Source: Kiritimatiellales bacterium (GTDB lineage Bacteria > Verrucomicrobiota > Kiritimatiellia > Kiritimatiellales > Tichowtungiaceae). From it: a stretch of 22,887 nucleotides of DNA. Position numbers and translations under genes: made by a program. The stretch lies in contig JAQUXG010000002.1 in NCBI GenBank assembly GCA_028692515.1, positions 1-22,887 of the forward strand, written 5' to 3'. A model generated the notes under the pieces. It searched no databases, was not told where the DNA came from, and worked only from the letters and a program-made list of their open reading frames with translations. Below are positions 15,053-22,170 of the stretch, piece by piece (positions within the stretch are counted from its first letter, which is position 1; each line of letters starts with the position of its first letter).

Positions 15053-17422
15053 ATGATGAAAAAAACGAAAAAATTTCTGCACCTATTCATGCTGACCGCC
15101 GGACTGGCCGCAGCGGGATTTTCTGCTCTGGTACTGAACGACATCCGCATTGAGAATGTGGACACCACCACTCTGGATGAATCATTTGTTCGCGCCTACA
15201 CTTCGCTGAGAGCCGGGCAGGAGATCGAAAGCGAATTTGAACTGAACGCGGCCGTTGCCCATGACGTCGACAATCTGCGTCGTTCCGGACGGTTTGCCTA
15301 TGTGCGTGCGCTGGTGGAGCAGGACGGCGACAAATACACACTGGTTTACAAAGTTGCCGCGCGGTTGCGTCTGCGGAAGATTGATATCATCGGTGCGGAC
15401 GGGATTGGCAACCGCAAAATCAACACCGAACTGGGATTGGCGCTTGGCGATTATGTGGATGAGGCTCTTGTCGGAGAAAAAGCACGCGCGGTCGAAGCGT
15501 ATTGCCGCAAAAATAAATATCCGGATGCTTCCGTTGTCTGGACGCTGACGCCGGACGAAAAAAACGGTACGGCCGCATTACAGCTGACGGTGGCTGAAGG
15601 GGAAAAGCTGCGGGTCAAACGGATCCGTTTTGAGGGGGAACGTCTTTCCGGCGATAGTTTCTGGCGGCGTCTGGTGCCCGACATCTTTCCTTCCCAAAGG
15701 ACGGCATCCCGCTATGAAGCGAAAGACCTGCGCAAGTTGATGCAGCAGAAGCAAACCTGGTGGATCACGCCGTGGTTTGGTGCGTACAAGCCGGAAATGA
15801 AAGAAGCGGATCTGGCGACCCTCCGTAAATTTTATCAGGATCGTGGTTTTCTCGATGTGAAGATTGATGGCCCCGAACTGAAACCACTGGGCGGCGGCAA
15901 ACTCGAATTGGTTTATCGCATCCAGGAAGGGGTTAAATATCAAATCGGCGCAGTCGGATTTGATGGAAATACTTTATATGCGGACAGTGAGCTTTCAAAA
16001 CAGATCCAATTGCAGTCCGGAGCTGTGGCCTCCCGTACGGCAATCGATATGGCAGCCGGTTCAGTGAATCGTTATTATGGCAACCGCGGATATATTCAAA
16101 ATGACGTGCGGCCGGTTATCGATACCGATGCCTCCGCCGGAACGGCAGCCGTTCGTTTCAGTGTTCGGGAGGGCGCTCAGGCCAACATCAATGAGATCGA
16201 CATCCGCGGGAATGAAAAAACCCGCGATGAAGTCATGCGCCGGGAGCTGGCGGTTTATCCCGGCGAGCTGTTCAATCAGCAGAAGGTGGAAACCAGCGAA
16301 AGCCGTCTGAAAAATCTGGGTTATTTTGAAACCGTCAGCAGCTCATACGCCCCGACCTCTGTGACCAACTGGTACGACCTTGCCTTCAAGGTGAAGGAAA
16401 AGGCCATGGGAAGTTTTCTGATCGGAGCAGGGTTCTCCAGTGTGGATAGTTTGGTTGGATTTGCCGAGTTGTCGCACGGCAACTTTGATATCAAACGCTG
16501 GCCGCCGGTCGGCGACGGGCAAAAGATGAAAATTCGCGTGCAGGCCGGTACGCAACGCAACGATCTGGAAGTATCCTTTGTTGAACCGTGGTTCCGGGAT
16601 CGCAAGCTGGCATTGGGTGTGGATGGTTATTATCGTACGGCCGGGTACTACAGCGATATGTTTGATCTTCAGACTCTCGGGAGTAAAGTATCGCTGACCA
16701 AGCCGATTTTCGATCCCTTCACTCGCGGAACCGTAAGCTACTCCCTTGAACAATTCAGTGTGGATAATCTCACGACCAATGCCCCGTCGGAGATTGCGGC
16801 GGATGAAGGCGCGCACATTAAATCCACAGTGGGTCTTAGCATTTCGCGAGACACCCGCGATCAGTTTTTCATCCCGACGCGCGGCAACTACAGTTCTGCC
16901 GGGGTCGAAGTGTCCGGGTTCGGCGGAGATGAAGAGATCTATATGCTTGAAGCCAAAACCTCGCAATTCTGGCCGGTTTTTGAAGATCACGTGTTCAACC
17001 TTAAGGGCGAAGTCCGTACGGTCGAAAGCTGGGGCAGCGGGAGCGTGCCGATCTACGACAGACTGTTCCTTGGCGGACCCCGTACCATTCGCGGGTTTCA
17101 ATATCGCGATGTCAGCCCTCGTTCTAATGATCCCGGATCTACCGAACCGATCGGCGGACTCAGCAGCTGGTACGCCACGGCGGAATACACCGTTCCGCTC
17201 TGGAGCAAAATCCGCGGCGCGGCGTTCTATGACATCGGCGCGGTTTCCTCGACCTCGTTTGACTTTTTCGCCGCGGATATTAACTCCAGCTACGGGCTCG
17301 GCGTACGCATTGATCTGCCGATGTTTCCACTGCGGTTGGACTATGCGATTCCGCACATTACCGATGCGAACAACACCGGCGGCGGCGGGCGGTTCAGTTT
17401 CCTGCTGGGATATTCGTTCTAG
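15053..17422 (+). CDS. bamA: Outer membrane protein assembly factor BamA
   Basis: BamA is the Omp85 pore that folds beta-barrel proteins into the outer membrane. The 789-residue product has an N-terminal signal peptide (MKKTKKFLHLF...). A periplasmic part of about 400 residues has POTRA-like repeats (for example LRKIDIIGADGI, YQIGAVGFDGNTLY, INEIDIRGNEKTRDEVMRRELAVYPGE). The C-terminal barrel carries the conserved loop motif GGPRTIRGF (IRGF at 679-682; VRGF/Y is usual) and ends in phenylalanine, as barrel proteins do. Two adjacent ATGs (15053 and 15056) are possible starts after a GGTGGAG ribosome site. The order bamA-skp-lpxD matches many Gram-negative genomes. Confidence 0.96.
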   Translation: MMKKTKKFLHLFMLTAGLAAAGFSALVLNDIRIENVDTTTLDESFVRAYTSLRAGQEIESEFELNAAVAHDVDNLRRSGRFAYVRALVEQDGDKYTLVYKVAARLRLRKIDIIGADGIGNRKINTELGLALGDYVDEALVGEKARAVEAYCRKNKYPDASVVWTLTPDEKNGTAALQLTVAEGEKLRVKRIRFEGERLSGDSFWRRLVPDIFPSQRTASRYEAKDLRKLMQQKQTWWITPWFGAYKPEMKEADLATLRKFYQDRGFLDVKIDGPELKPLGGGKLELVYRIQEGVKYQIGAVGFDGNTLYADSELSKQIQLQSGAVASRTAIDMAAGSVNRYYGNRGYIQNDVRPVIDTDASAGTAAVRFSVREGAQANINEIDIRGNEKTRDEVMRRELAVYPGELFNQQKVETSESRLKNLGYFETVSSSYAPTSVTNWYDLAFKVKEKAMGSFLIGAGFSSVDSLVGFAELSHGNFDIKRWPPVGDGQKMKIRVQAGTQRNDLEVSFVEPWFRDRKLALGVDGYYRTAGYYSDMFDLQTLGSKVSLTKPIFDPFTRGTVSYSLEQFSVDNLTTNAPSEIAADEGAHIKSTVGLSISRDTRDQFFIPTRGNYSSAGVEVSGFGGDEEIYMLEAKTSQFWPVFEDHVFNLKGEVRTVESWGSGSVPIYDRLFLGGPRTIRGFQYRDVSPRSNDPGSTEPIGGLSSWYATAEYTVPLWSKIRGAAFYDIGAVSSTSFDFFAADINSSYGLGVRIDLPMFPLRLDYAIPHITDANNTGGGGRFSFLLGYSF

Positions 17423-17443
17423 TTAAGAAAGGCACGGGGGATT

Positions 17444-18070
17444 ATGAAAAAACTTATACTGTTGAGCGTCGCGGTTCTGGCGCTGACCGGATCATCTTTT
17501 GCCGCCGAAAAAATTGTTTTTATCGATCTTGAGCGGACGTTCAACGAGTTCTACAAGACGCAGCTGGCCAAATCGAAAGTGGAGGTTCAGCAGAAGGACA
17601 TTGAGGCTGAGCGGAAAATCATGGTGGATGAAATGACCGTCATAACGGATCGGATCGATGTACTCCGGAAAGATGCCCGGGACACGACACTGTCCGATGA
17701 AATTCGTGACAGCAAGCGCTTGCAGTATGAGGAGCAGTTGCTGAATCTGCGCGCCAAACAGAAGGAATTGGACGACTTTACAACCCGGCGGCAGCAGCAG
17801 CTTCAGGCGCAGGTCGCCCGGATGAGCCAGACGGTCATGGATGAGATCCGGCAGGTGATTGTTGAATATGCTAAAAAAGAAGGGATCACCGCGGTCATCG
17901 ATAACTCGACGCGGCGTGCCGCGATCGGAGTCTTTATTTATACTCACCCGGATGCGGAAATCACCGATGCAATTCTGACGGTCTTGAACAGCAAGCGGCC
18001 AGACACGATGGATCTTTTATTAGAAGACAGCTCGGAAACAAACAGCCCGGCGGCGGGTGGAACATTATGA
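17444..18070 (+). CDS. skp: Periplasmic chaperone OmpH/Skp family
   Basis: Skp-family chaperones hold unfolded outer-membrane proteins in the periplasm on their way to BamA. The 208-residue product has a clear signal peptide (MKKLILLSVAVLALTGSSFA), the family start KIVFIDLERTFNEFYKT, a long charged coiled-coil stretch (about 45-130), and a C-terminal core with VIVEYAKKEGITAVIDNS. This matches the OmpH layout, somewhat longer than E. coli Skp (161). It lies 21 nt after bamA and overlaps lpxD by 4 nt, the classic bamA-skp-lpxD arrangement. Confidence 0.93.
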   Translation: MKKLILLSVAVLALTGSSFAAEKIVFIDLERTFNEFYKTQLAKSKVEVQQKDIEAERKIMVDEMTVITDRIDVLRKDARDTTLSDEIRDSKRLQYEEQLLNLRAKQKELDDFTTRRQQQLQAQVARMSQTVMDEIRQVIVEYAKKEGITAVIDNSTRRAAIGVFIYTHPDAEITDAILTVLNSKRPDTMDLLLEDSSETNSPAAGGTL

Positions 18071-19098
18071 AGCTGGCAGAACTGGCGATGCAGATTGGAG
18101 CCTCCTTCGATGGCGATGAAAGCATCGAGATTTCCGGCGTTGCCGGTATTCGCGAAGCGGAGCGGGGCGATGTGTCGTTTATAGCCAATCCGCGTTATGC
18201 AACGGAGGCCTCCTCAACCAAGGCATCGGCGGTCATTGTTGCAGAAGATTGGACGGCGGACTGTCCGGCAGTATTGCTTCGCGCGAAGAATCCGGATGCA
18301 GCCTTTGCTCAGGCGGCCGTGCTGTTTTATACCCCGGCACCGGCACCCGCCGCAGGAGTTCACCCCACTGCGGTTGTGGCGAGCGATGTTGAGCTGGGTG
18401 AAGGGGTCTCTATCGGCCCGTTGTGTGTGGTCGAGTCCGGCGTGAAAATCGGGGCCGGGGCAGTTATCTCGGCGCAGTGCTATGTTGGATTCAGCTCTGT
18501 GATCGGAGAAAAGAGCTTTCTTTATCCGCAGGTTTCTCTGCGTGAATTCACAAAAATTGGAACCCGGGTGATCGTTCACAACGGAACTGTGATCGGTAGC
18601 GATGGGTTTGGATACTCTGTTGATGCGGAGGGTATTCGCACAAAAATTCCTCAGATCGGTTGTGTCGAAATCGGAGATGATGTCGAAATCGGTGCCAATG
18701 TGACTATTGACCGTGCGCGGTTCGGTAAAACGAAAATCGGCAACGGCGTCAAAATCGACAATCTGGTTCAGATTGCCCACAACGTGGTGATTGGCGATCA
18801 TGCGGTTCTGGTGGCGCAAGTCGCTATCGCAGGCAGCACATCCATTGGCGAAAAAACAATTTTTGCAGGGCAGTCGGGTGCCGCAGGGCATCTTAAAATC
18901 GGGTCGCACGTGATTGTTTTGGCGGGCTCCGGAGTTATCAAGGATATTCCTGACGGGGCTTGTGTTATGGGTATGCCTGCCATTCCGGCAGCAAAACAGA
19001 AAAAGGCTCATGCCGGCATTATGCTGCTTCCAAAACTGAAAGAGCGTGTTACCGCGCTTGAGGAGAAAATCCGCAAACTGACGGATTCGTCCGTCTGA
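18067..19098 (+). CDS. lpxD: UDP-3-O-acyl-glucosamine N-acyltransferase LpxD
   Basis: LpxD adds the N-linked acyl chain in the third step of lipid A synthesis, in the cytoplasm. The 343-residue product matches E. coli LpxD in length (341). An N-terminal uridine-binding domain includes ISGVAGIREAERGDVSFIANPRY. A left-handed beta helix of hexapeptide repeats follows (VKIGAGAVISAQ, VEIGDDVEIGANVTID), with catalytic His238 in VQIAHNVVIGDH, and a C-terminal helix. The ATG overlaps the skp stop (ATGA). It closes the block that begins with tRNA-Gln; I see no convincing terminator just after it. Confidence 0.96.
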   Translation: MKLAELAMQIGASFDGDESIEISGVAGIREAERGDVSFIANPRYATEASSTKASAVIVAEDWTADCPAVLLRAKNPDAAFAQAAVLFYTPAPAPAAGVHPTAVVASDVELGEGVSIGPLCVVESGVKIGAGAVISAQCYVGFSSVIGEKSFLYPQVSLREFTKIGTRVIVHNGTVIGSDGFGYSVDAEGIRTKIPQIGCVEIGDDVEIGANVTIDRARFGKTKIGNGVKIDNLVQIAHNVVIGDHAVLVAQVAIAGSTSIGEKTIFAGQSGAAGHLKIGSHVIVLAGSGVIKDIPDGACVMGMPAIPAAKQKKAHAGIMLLPKLKERVTALEEKIRKLTDSSV

Positions 19099-19186
19099 AT
19101 ATTTTGATACGTTATTGTGATTTTTATTTAGCATCAGCTTCATTTTTGTATGACCAGACGTGTCGGTGATATTTTTGACACATGAT

Positions 19187-19219
19187 TACATTTATTCTAA
19201 ATCATTAATCATAAATGTA
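19187..19219. promoter_or_regulatory. Inverted repeat upstream of the glnN promoter
   Basis: TACATTTAT (19187-19195) and ATAAATGTA (19211-19219) are perfect 9-nt inverted arms with a 15-nt spacer. The centre is about 75 nt upstream of the start predicted from the sigma54 site, a position suited to an activator. A second, shorter inverted repeat lies at 19160-19181. The binding protein is unknown. Confidence 0.45.
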
Positions 19220-19252
19220 TTGAGAGGTTGATTCATCAGGAACAGCGTTCAA

Positions 19253-19266
19253 GGCATACTCATTGC
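19253..19266 (+). promoter_or_regulatory. Candidate sigma54 (-24/-12) promoter of glnN
   Basis: GGCA-N6-TTGC has the invariant GG and GC exactly 10 nt apart and extends to TTGCT, close to the consensus TGGCAC-N5-TTGC. The predicted start is near 19278, leaving a 73-nt leader before the ATG. Sigma54 control of glutamine synthetase is well established in enteric bacteria (glnA). Confidence 0.55.
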
Positions 19267-19350
19267 TAGAATGTAATTCGGAGTCGAGTCAACCGGAGAA
19301 CAGGTTGAGAATTTAAAGGCTTAAGGGAACGTATTATAAAGGAGAAAACA

Positions 19351-21399
19351 ATGGCTAATCCGACAGAACTGTTTGGTGAAAACGTATTCAGCATGCGCGT
19401 CATGCGCGAGCATCTTTCCGAGAAAACCGTCAAATCGCTTGAAGCGACCATTAAGACCGGAAAGAGTCTTGATGCCGGCATCGCCGATGAAGTCGCCGAG
19501 GCCATGAAAGAATGGGCCGTTGCGAAAGGCGCAACACACTTCACCCATTGGTTCCAACCACTGACCGGCTCCACTGCCGAAAAACATGACTCCTTTATCG
19601 TTCCGGACGGACAAGGCTCTGTCGTTTGCAAATTCTCCGGCGCAGAGCTCATTCAGGGCGAACCCGATGCCTCCAGCTTCCCGTCCGGCGGCCTGCGCGC
19701 CACCTTCGAAGCCCGCGGTTATACCGGCTGGGATCCCAGCAGCCCCGCCTTCATCAAAGACAATACCCTCTGCATCCCGACCGTATTCTGCGGTTATCAC
19801 GGGGAAGCGCTTGATAAAAAAACTCCGCTCCTGCGCTCCGGCAAAGCTCTCGGTGTTCAGGCCGAACGTTTGGCCAAACTGTTCAAAGTTCCGTGTAAGC
19901 AGCAGACCTATTCGACTCTCGGCGCCGAACAGGAATATTTCCTGATCGACGAAGAGATCTACAACGCCCGTTTGGACCTCCAGCAGACCGGTCGTACGCT
20001 CTTCGGTAGCAAACCGGCCAAGCATCAGCAGATGGAAGACCACTACTTCGGCGCCATCAAAACCCGCGTAATGGCCTTTATGGAAGATCTGGACTCCGAA
20101 CTTTGGAGACTGGGCGTTCCGTCTAAAACCCGCCACAACGAAGTGGCTCCCGGCCAGTTCGAAATGGCGCCCATTTTCGAAAGCCTCAATCTGGCGGTTG
20201 ACCACAACATGATCACCATGGAAGTAATCCGCAAAACGGCCGAACAGCATGGGTTCGTCTGCCTGTTGCACGAAAAACCCTATGCGGGCGTCAACGGATC
20301 CGGCAAACACAACAACTGGGCCCTCAGTGGACCGGATGGTAAAAACTGGCTCTCGCCCGGCGACAACCCGCACGAAAATGCCAAGTTTATGACCATGATC
20401 TGCGCCCTGATGAAAGCGGTCGATACACACGCCGACATTTTGCGCGCTACCGTTGCAACCGCCGGCAACGATCACCGTTTGGGTGCCAACGAAGCGCCGC
20501 CCGCTATCATTTCCATCTTCCTCGGTGATCAGCTCACCGACATCATCGAGCAGATTGAAAAAGGCGGAGCCAAGAGCTCCAAGTCCGGAGGACAAATTAA
20601 CCTCGGCGTGGACACTCTGCCGGCTCTGCCGCGCGGCAACACCGACCGGAACCGCACCTCACCGTTTGCCTTCACCGGCAACAAGTTCGAGTTCCGCGCC
20701 GTTGGATCCAACCAGAGCTGTGCCGGTTCCAACGTAGCGATCAACACGATCGTTGCCGAAGCACTCGACGAAATCTGCACCAAGCTCGAAGCCGATGTGA
20801 AAGCCGGTAAGAAATTCAACGAGGCTCTGCAGACTCTTCTGGCCGGCCTCATCAAGAAGCACAAGAAGATTCTCTTCAACGGCGACAACTACACCGAAGC
20901 CTGGGCCAAAGAAGCGGCCAGGCGCGGTCTGCCGAACGTCAAGAAGACGCCAGATGCTCTCAAGGCGTTTAACACGCCCAAAGCGAAGAAGCTCTTCGAA
21001 AAATACGGCGTACTCTCCGAGAAGGAACTGCACTCCCGCTTCGAAATCTACAATGAAACCTACGAGAAGATCATTGAGATTGAAGCCGGTGTCACGCTGA
21101 ACATGGCTAAAACCATGATTCTGCCGGCTGCCATGACGGCTCAGGCTGAGTTGGCCGCCTCCATCAAGGCGATTGGAACGGGCGGCGTAGTCACCGGAGC
21201 CAAAGCGCAACTCAAAGCCATGTGCACAGAGACTGAGAAGCTCTACAAGGCGGTTGCTGCGCTCGAAAAGGCGCATGGTGCTGAGAAGCTGATCGCTGCC
21301 ATGGGCAAAGTTCGCGCTTCGGCTGACGCACTCGAAACCATGGTCCCGGATGATATCTGGCCGCTTCCGACCTATGCCGAAATGCTGTTCATGATGTAA
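19351..21399 (+). CDS. glnN: Glutamine synthetase type III (GSIII)
   Basis: It makes glutamine from glutamate, ammonia and ATP, the entry point for nitrogen. The 682 residues are far longer than GSI (about 470) and fit GSIII (about 700). GSIII features include THFTHWFQPLTGSTAEKHDSF (start near residue 60), GAEQEYFLID (191-200, metal-binding Glu), HNEVAPGQFEMAPIF, VNGSGKHNNWALS (about 314-326), RLGANEAPPAIISIFLG and NRTSPFAFTGNKFEFRAVGS (about 434-453). A GSIII-specific helical C-terminal extension follows. The ATG is 7 nt after an AAAGGAG site. It is flanked by a candidate sigma54 promoter and a strong terminator, so it is probably monocistronic and nitrogen-regulated. Confidence 0.95.
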   Translation: MANPTELFGENVFSMRVMREHLSEKTVKSLEATIKTGKSLDAGIADEVAEAMKEWAVAKGATHFTHWFQPLTGSTAEKHDSFIVPDGQGSVVCKFSGAELIQGEPDASSFPSGGLRATFEARGYTGWDPSSPAFIKDNTLCIPTVFCGYHGEALDKKTPLLRSGKALGVQAERLAKLFKVPCKQQTYSTLGAEQEYFLIDEEIYNARLDLQQTGRTLFGSKPAKHQQMEDHYFGAIKTRVMAFMEDLDSELWRLGVPSKTRHNEVAPGQFEMAPIFESLNLAVDHNMITMEVIRKTAEQHGFVCLLHEKPYAGVNGSGKHNNWALSGPDGKNWLSPGDNPHENAKFMTMICALMKAVDTHADILRATVATAGNDHRLGANEAPPAIISIFLGDQLTDIIEQIEKGGAKSSKSGGQINLGVDTLPALPRGNTDRNRTSPFAFTGNKFEFRAVGSNQSCAGSNVAINTIVAEALDEICTKLEADVKAGKKFNEALQTLLAGLIKKHKKILFNGDNYTEAWAKEAARRGLPNVKKTPDALKAFNTPKAKKLFEKYGVLSEKELHSRFEIYNETYEKIIEIEAGVTLNMAKTMILPAAMTAQAELAASIKAIGTGGVVTGAKAQLKAMCTETEKLYKAVAALEKAHGAEKLIAAMGKVRASADALETMVPDDIWPLPTYAEMLFMM

Positions 21400-21420
21400 T
21401 CATCAGTTCGGTAAAGCGGA

Positions 21421-21455
21421 AAAGGCTCCCTGTACGGGGAGCCTTTTTCTTTTTT
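21421..21455 (+). terminator. Intrinsic terminator of glnN
   Basis: AAAGGCTCCC (21421-21430) pairs with GGGAGCCTTT (21437-21446) in a 10-bp stem with a 6-nt loop, followed by a T-rich run to 21455. The reverse strand also reads as a hairpin followed by TTTT, so it may act weakly on the convergent response-regulator transcript. Confidence 0.9.
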
Positions 21456-21491
21456 CCAATGGTCGGAAAAAAACGGTTCCGACCATTGGAA
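21454..21491. repeat. Paired TTCC/GGAA palindromes forming a long inverted repeat
   Basis: TTCCAATGGTCGGAA (21454-21468) and TTCCGACCATTGGAA (21477-21491) are exact reverse complements separated by 8 nt. Each is itself an imperfect palindrome of the family seen at 494-508, 545-561 and 5325-5339. The 15-bp stem lies between the convergent ends of glnN and the response-regulator gene, adjoining the glnN terminator. It has no T-tract of its own on the - strand. Confidence 0.7.
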
Positions 21492-21501
21492 CCCGCAGGA
21501 A

Positions 21502-22170
21502 TCAGCGGCTCAGGAGATGGCTGCCGTGGAAAATATCGATTCCCAGATAACTCTTCACAAAATAGATAATCAGCATAATACAGATTCCGACGCTCAGCGC
21601 CAGAACGCCCAGCGCCAGCATCAGGGCCAGAATGTTGCCGAACAGCGGGGCGCCGTAGCGGAAAGACTGCTGGGAAATCGTTTTCAGCCGGTAGAGCCAG
21701 TAGGGCGCGCTGTAAACCTGCTTATCAATGTCCTTCTGATTCAGCACCAGCTGTTGCTGCAACGATTCAATATCATATTGGCGCACCGCTTCGCGGACGG
21801 CCTGTTGAATATCGGCTGGTGATGCGGGCTTTTTGATAAACCGGAAAATCTGTCCATGGTTGATTGCTTTAATAAACAGATCGGTCTCCAGCGCCGCACT
21901 GAAGAGCACACTCTTAATCTGAGCGTTACGCTGCTTCAGCGTAACCAGGAAATCGAGACCGGTCTGTCCCGGAAGAATGTGGTCGCAAAGGATCGCTTTA
22001 ATGCTCCGTCCGCGGAGCACTTCAATGGCTTCCTCCGCCGATCCGGCCTGAAAAATGATATATTCCTTCTGCAAAACCTTGTAGAGAACCTTCAGCATGA
22101 AGGCATCATCATCGACCACCAGAATGGCGTCTTTTTCTTTAGCGGCGAGTTCTTGAGGTTTTTCAGTCAC
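21502..22170 (-). CDS. CheY-like response regulator with C-terminal membrane segment
   Basis: The receiver domain (about residues 14-130) has the acidic pocket VVDDD (18-22), phosphoacceptor Asp63 (LCDHILPGQTG), Ser91 (LFSA) and Lys114 (FIKKP). A helical linker follows (IESLQQQLVLNQKDIDKQ). In place of a DNA-binding or enzymatic output domain there is a strongly hydrophobic stretch (about 168-197, GNILALMLALGVLALSVGIC...). I chose GTG 22170 because the AAGGAG site (22181-22186) lies 10 nt upstream; a TTG at 22179 would be only 1 nt from it and adds three residues. It overlaps the upstream phosphodiesterase gene by 8 nt. The output is unknown; it may act at the membrane by protein contact. Confidence 0.85.
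   Translation of the reverse strand: MTEKPQELAAKEKDAILVVDDDAFMLKVLYKVLQKEYIIFQAGSAEEAIEVLRGRSIKAILCDHILPGQTGLDFLVTLKQRNAQIKSVLFSAALETDLFIKAINHGQIFRFIKKPASPADIQQAVREAVRQYDIESLQQQLVLNQKDIDKQVYSAPYWLYRLKTISQQSFRYGAPLFGNILALMLALGVLALSVGICIMLIIYFVKSYLGIDIFHGSHLLSR

Larger units (their letters stand above)
19099..19350. other. Regulatory gap between lpxD and glnN
   Basis: The 252-nt stretch is AT-rich in its left half and has no gene. It contains GTGTC-N12-GACAC (19160-19181), TACATTTAT-N15-ATAAATGTA (19187-19219), a TTGACA hexamer (19175-19180) without a good -10 partner, and a sigma54-type site (19253-19266). A strong AAAGGAG ribosome site lies just before the glnN ATG. Confidence 0.6.

Noticed and set aside
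19175..19203. Sigma70 promoter for glnN from TTGACA at 19175
   Set aside because: The -35 hexamer is perfect, but the 17-nt-spaced -10 candidate (TAAATC) matches only three of six consensus bases. The sigma54 candidate is a better fit.
19321..20595. Open frame of 424 codons on the - strand opposite glnN
   Set aside because: It is a shadow of the GSIII gene, which has its own ribosome site, motifs and terminator.
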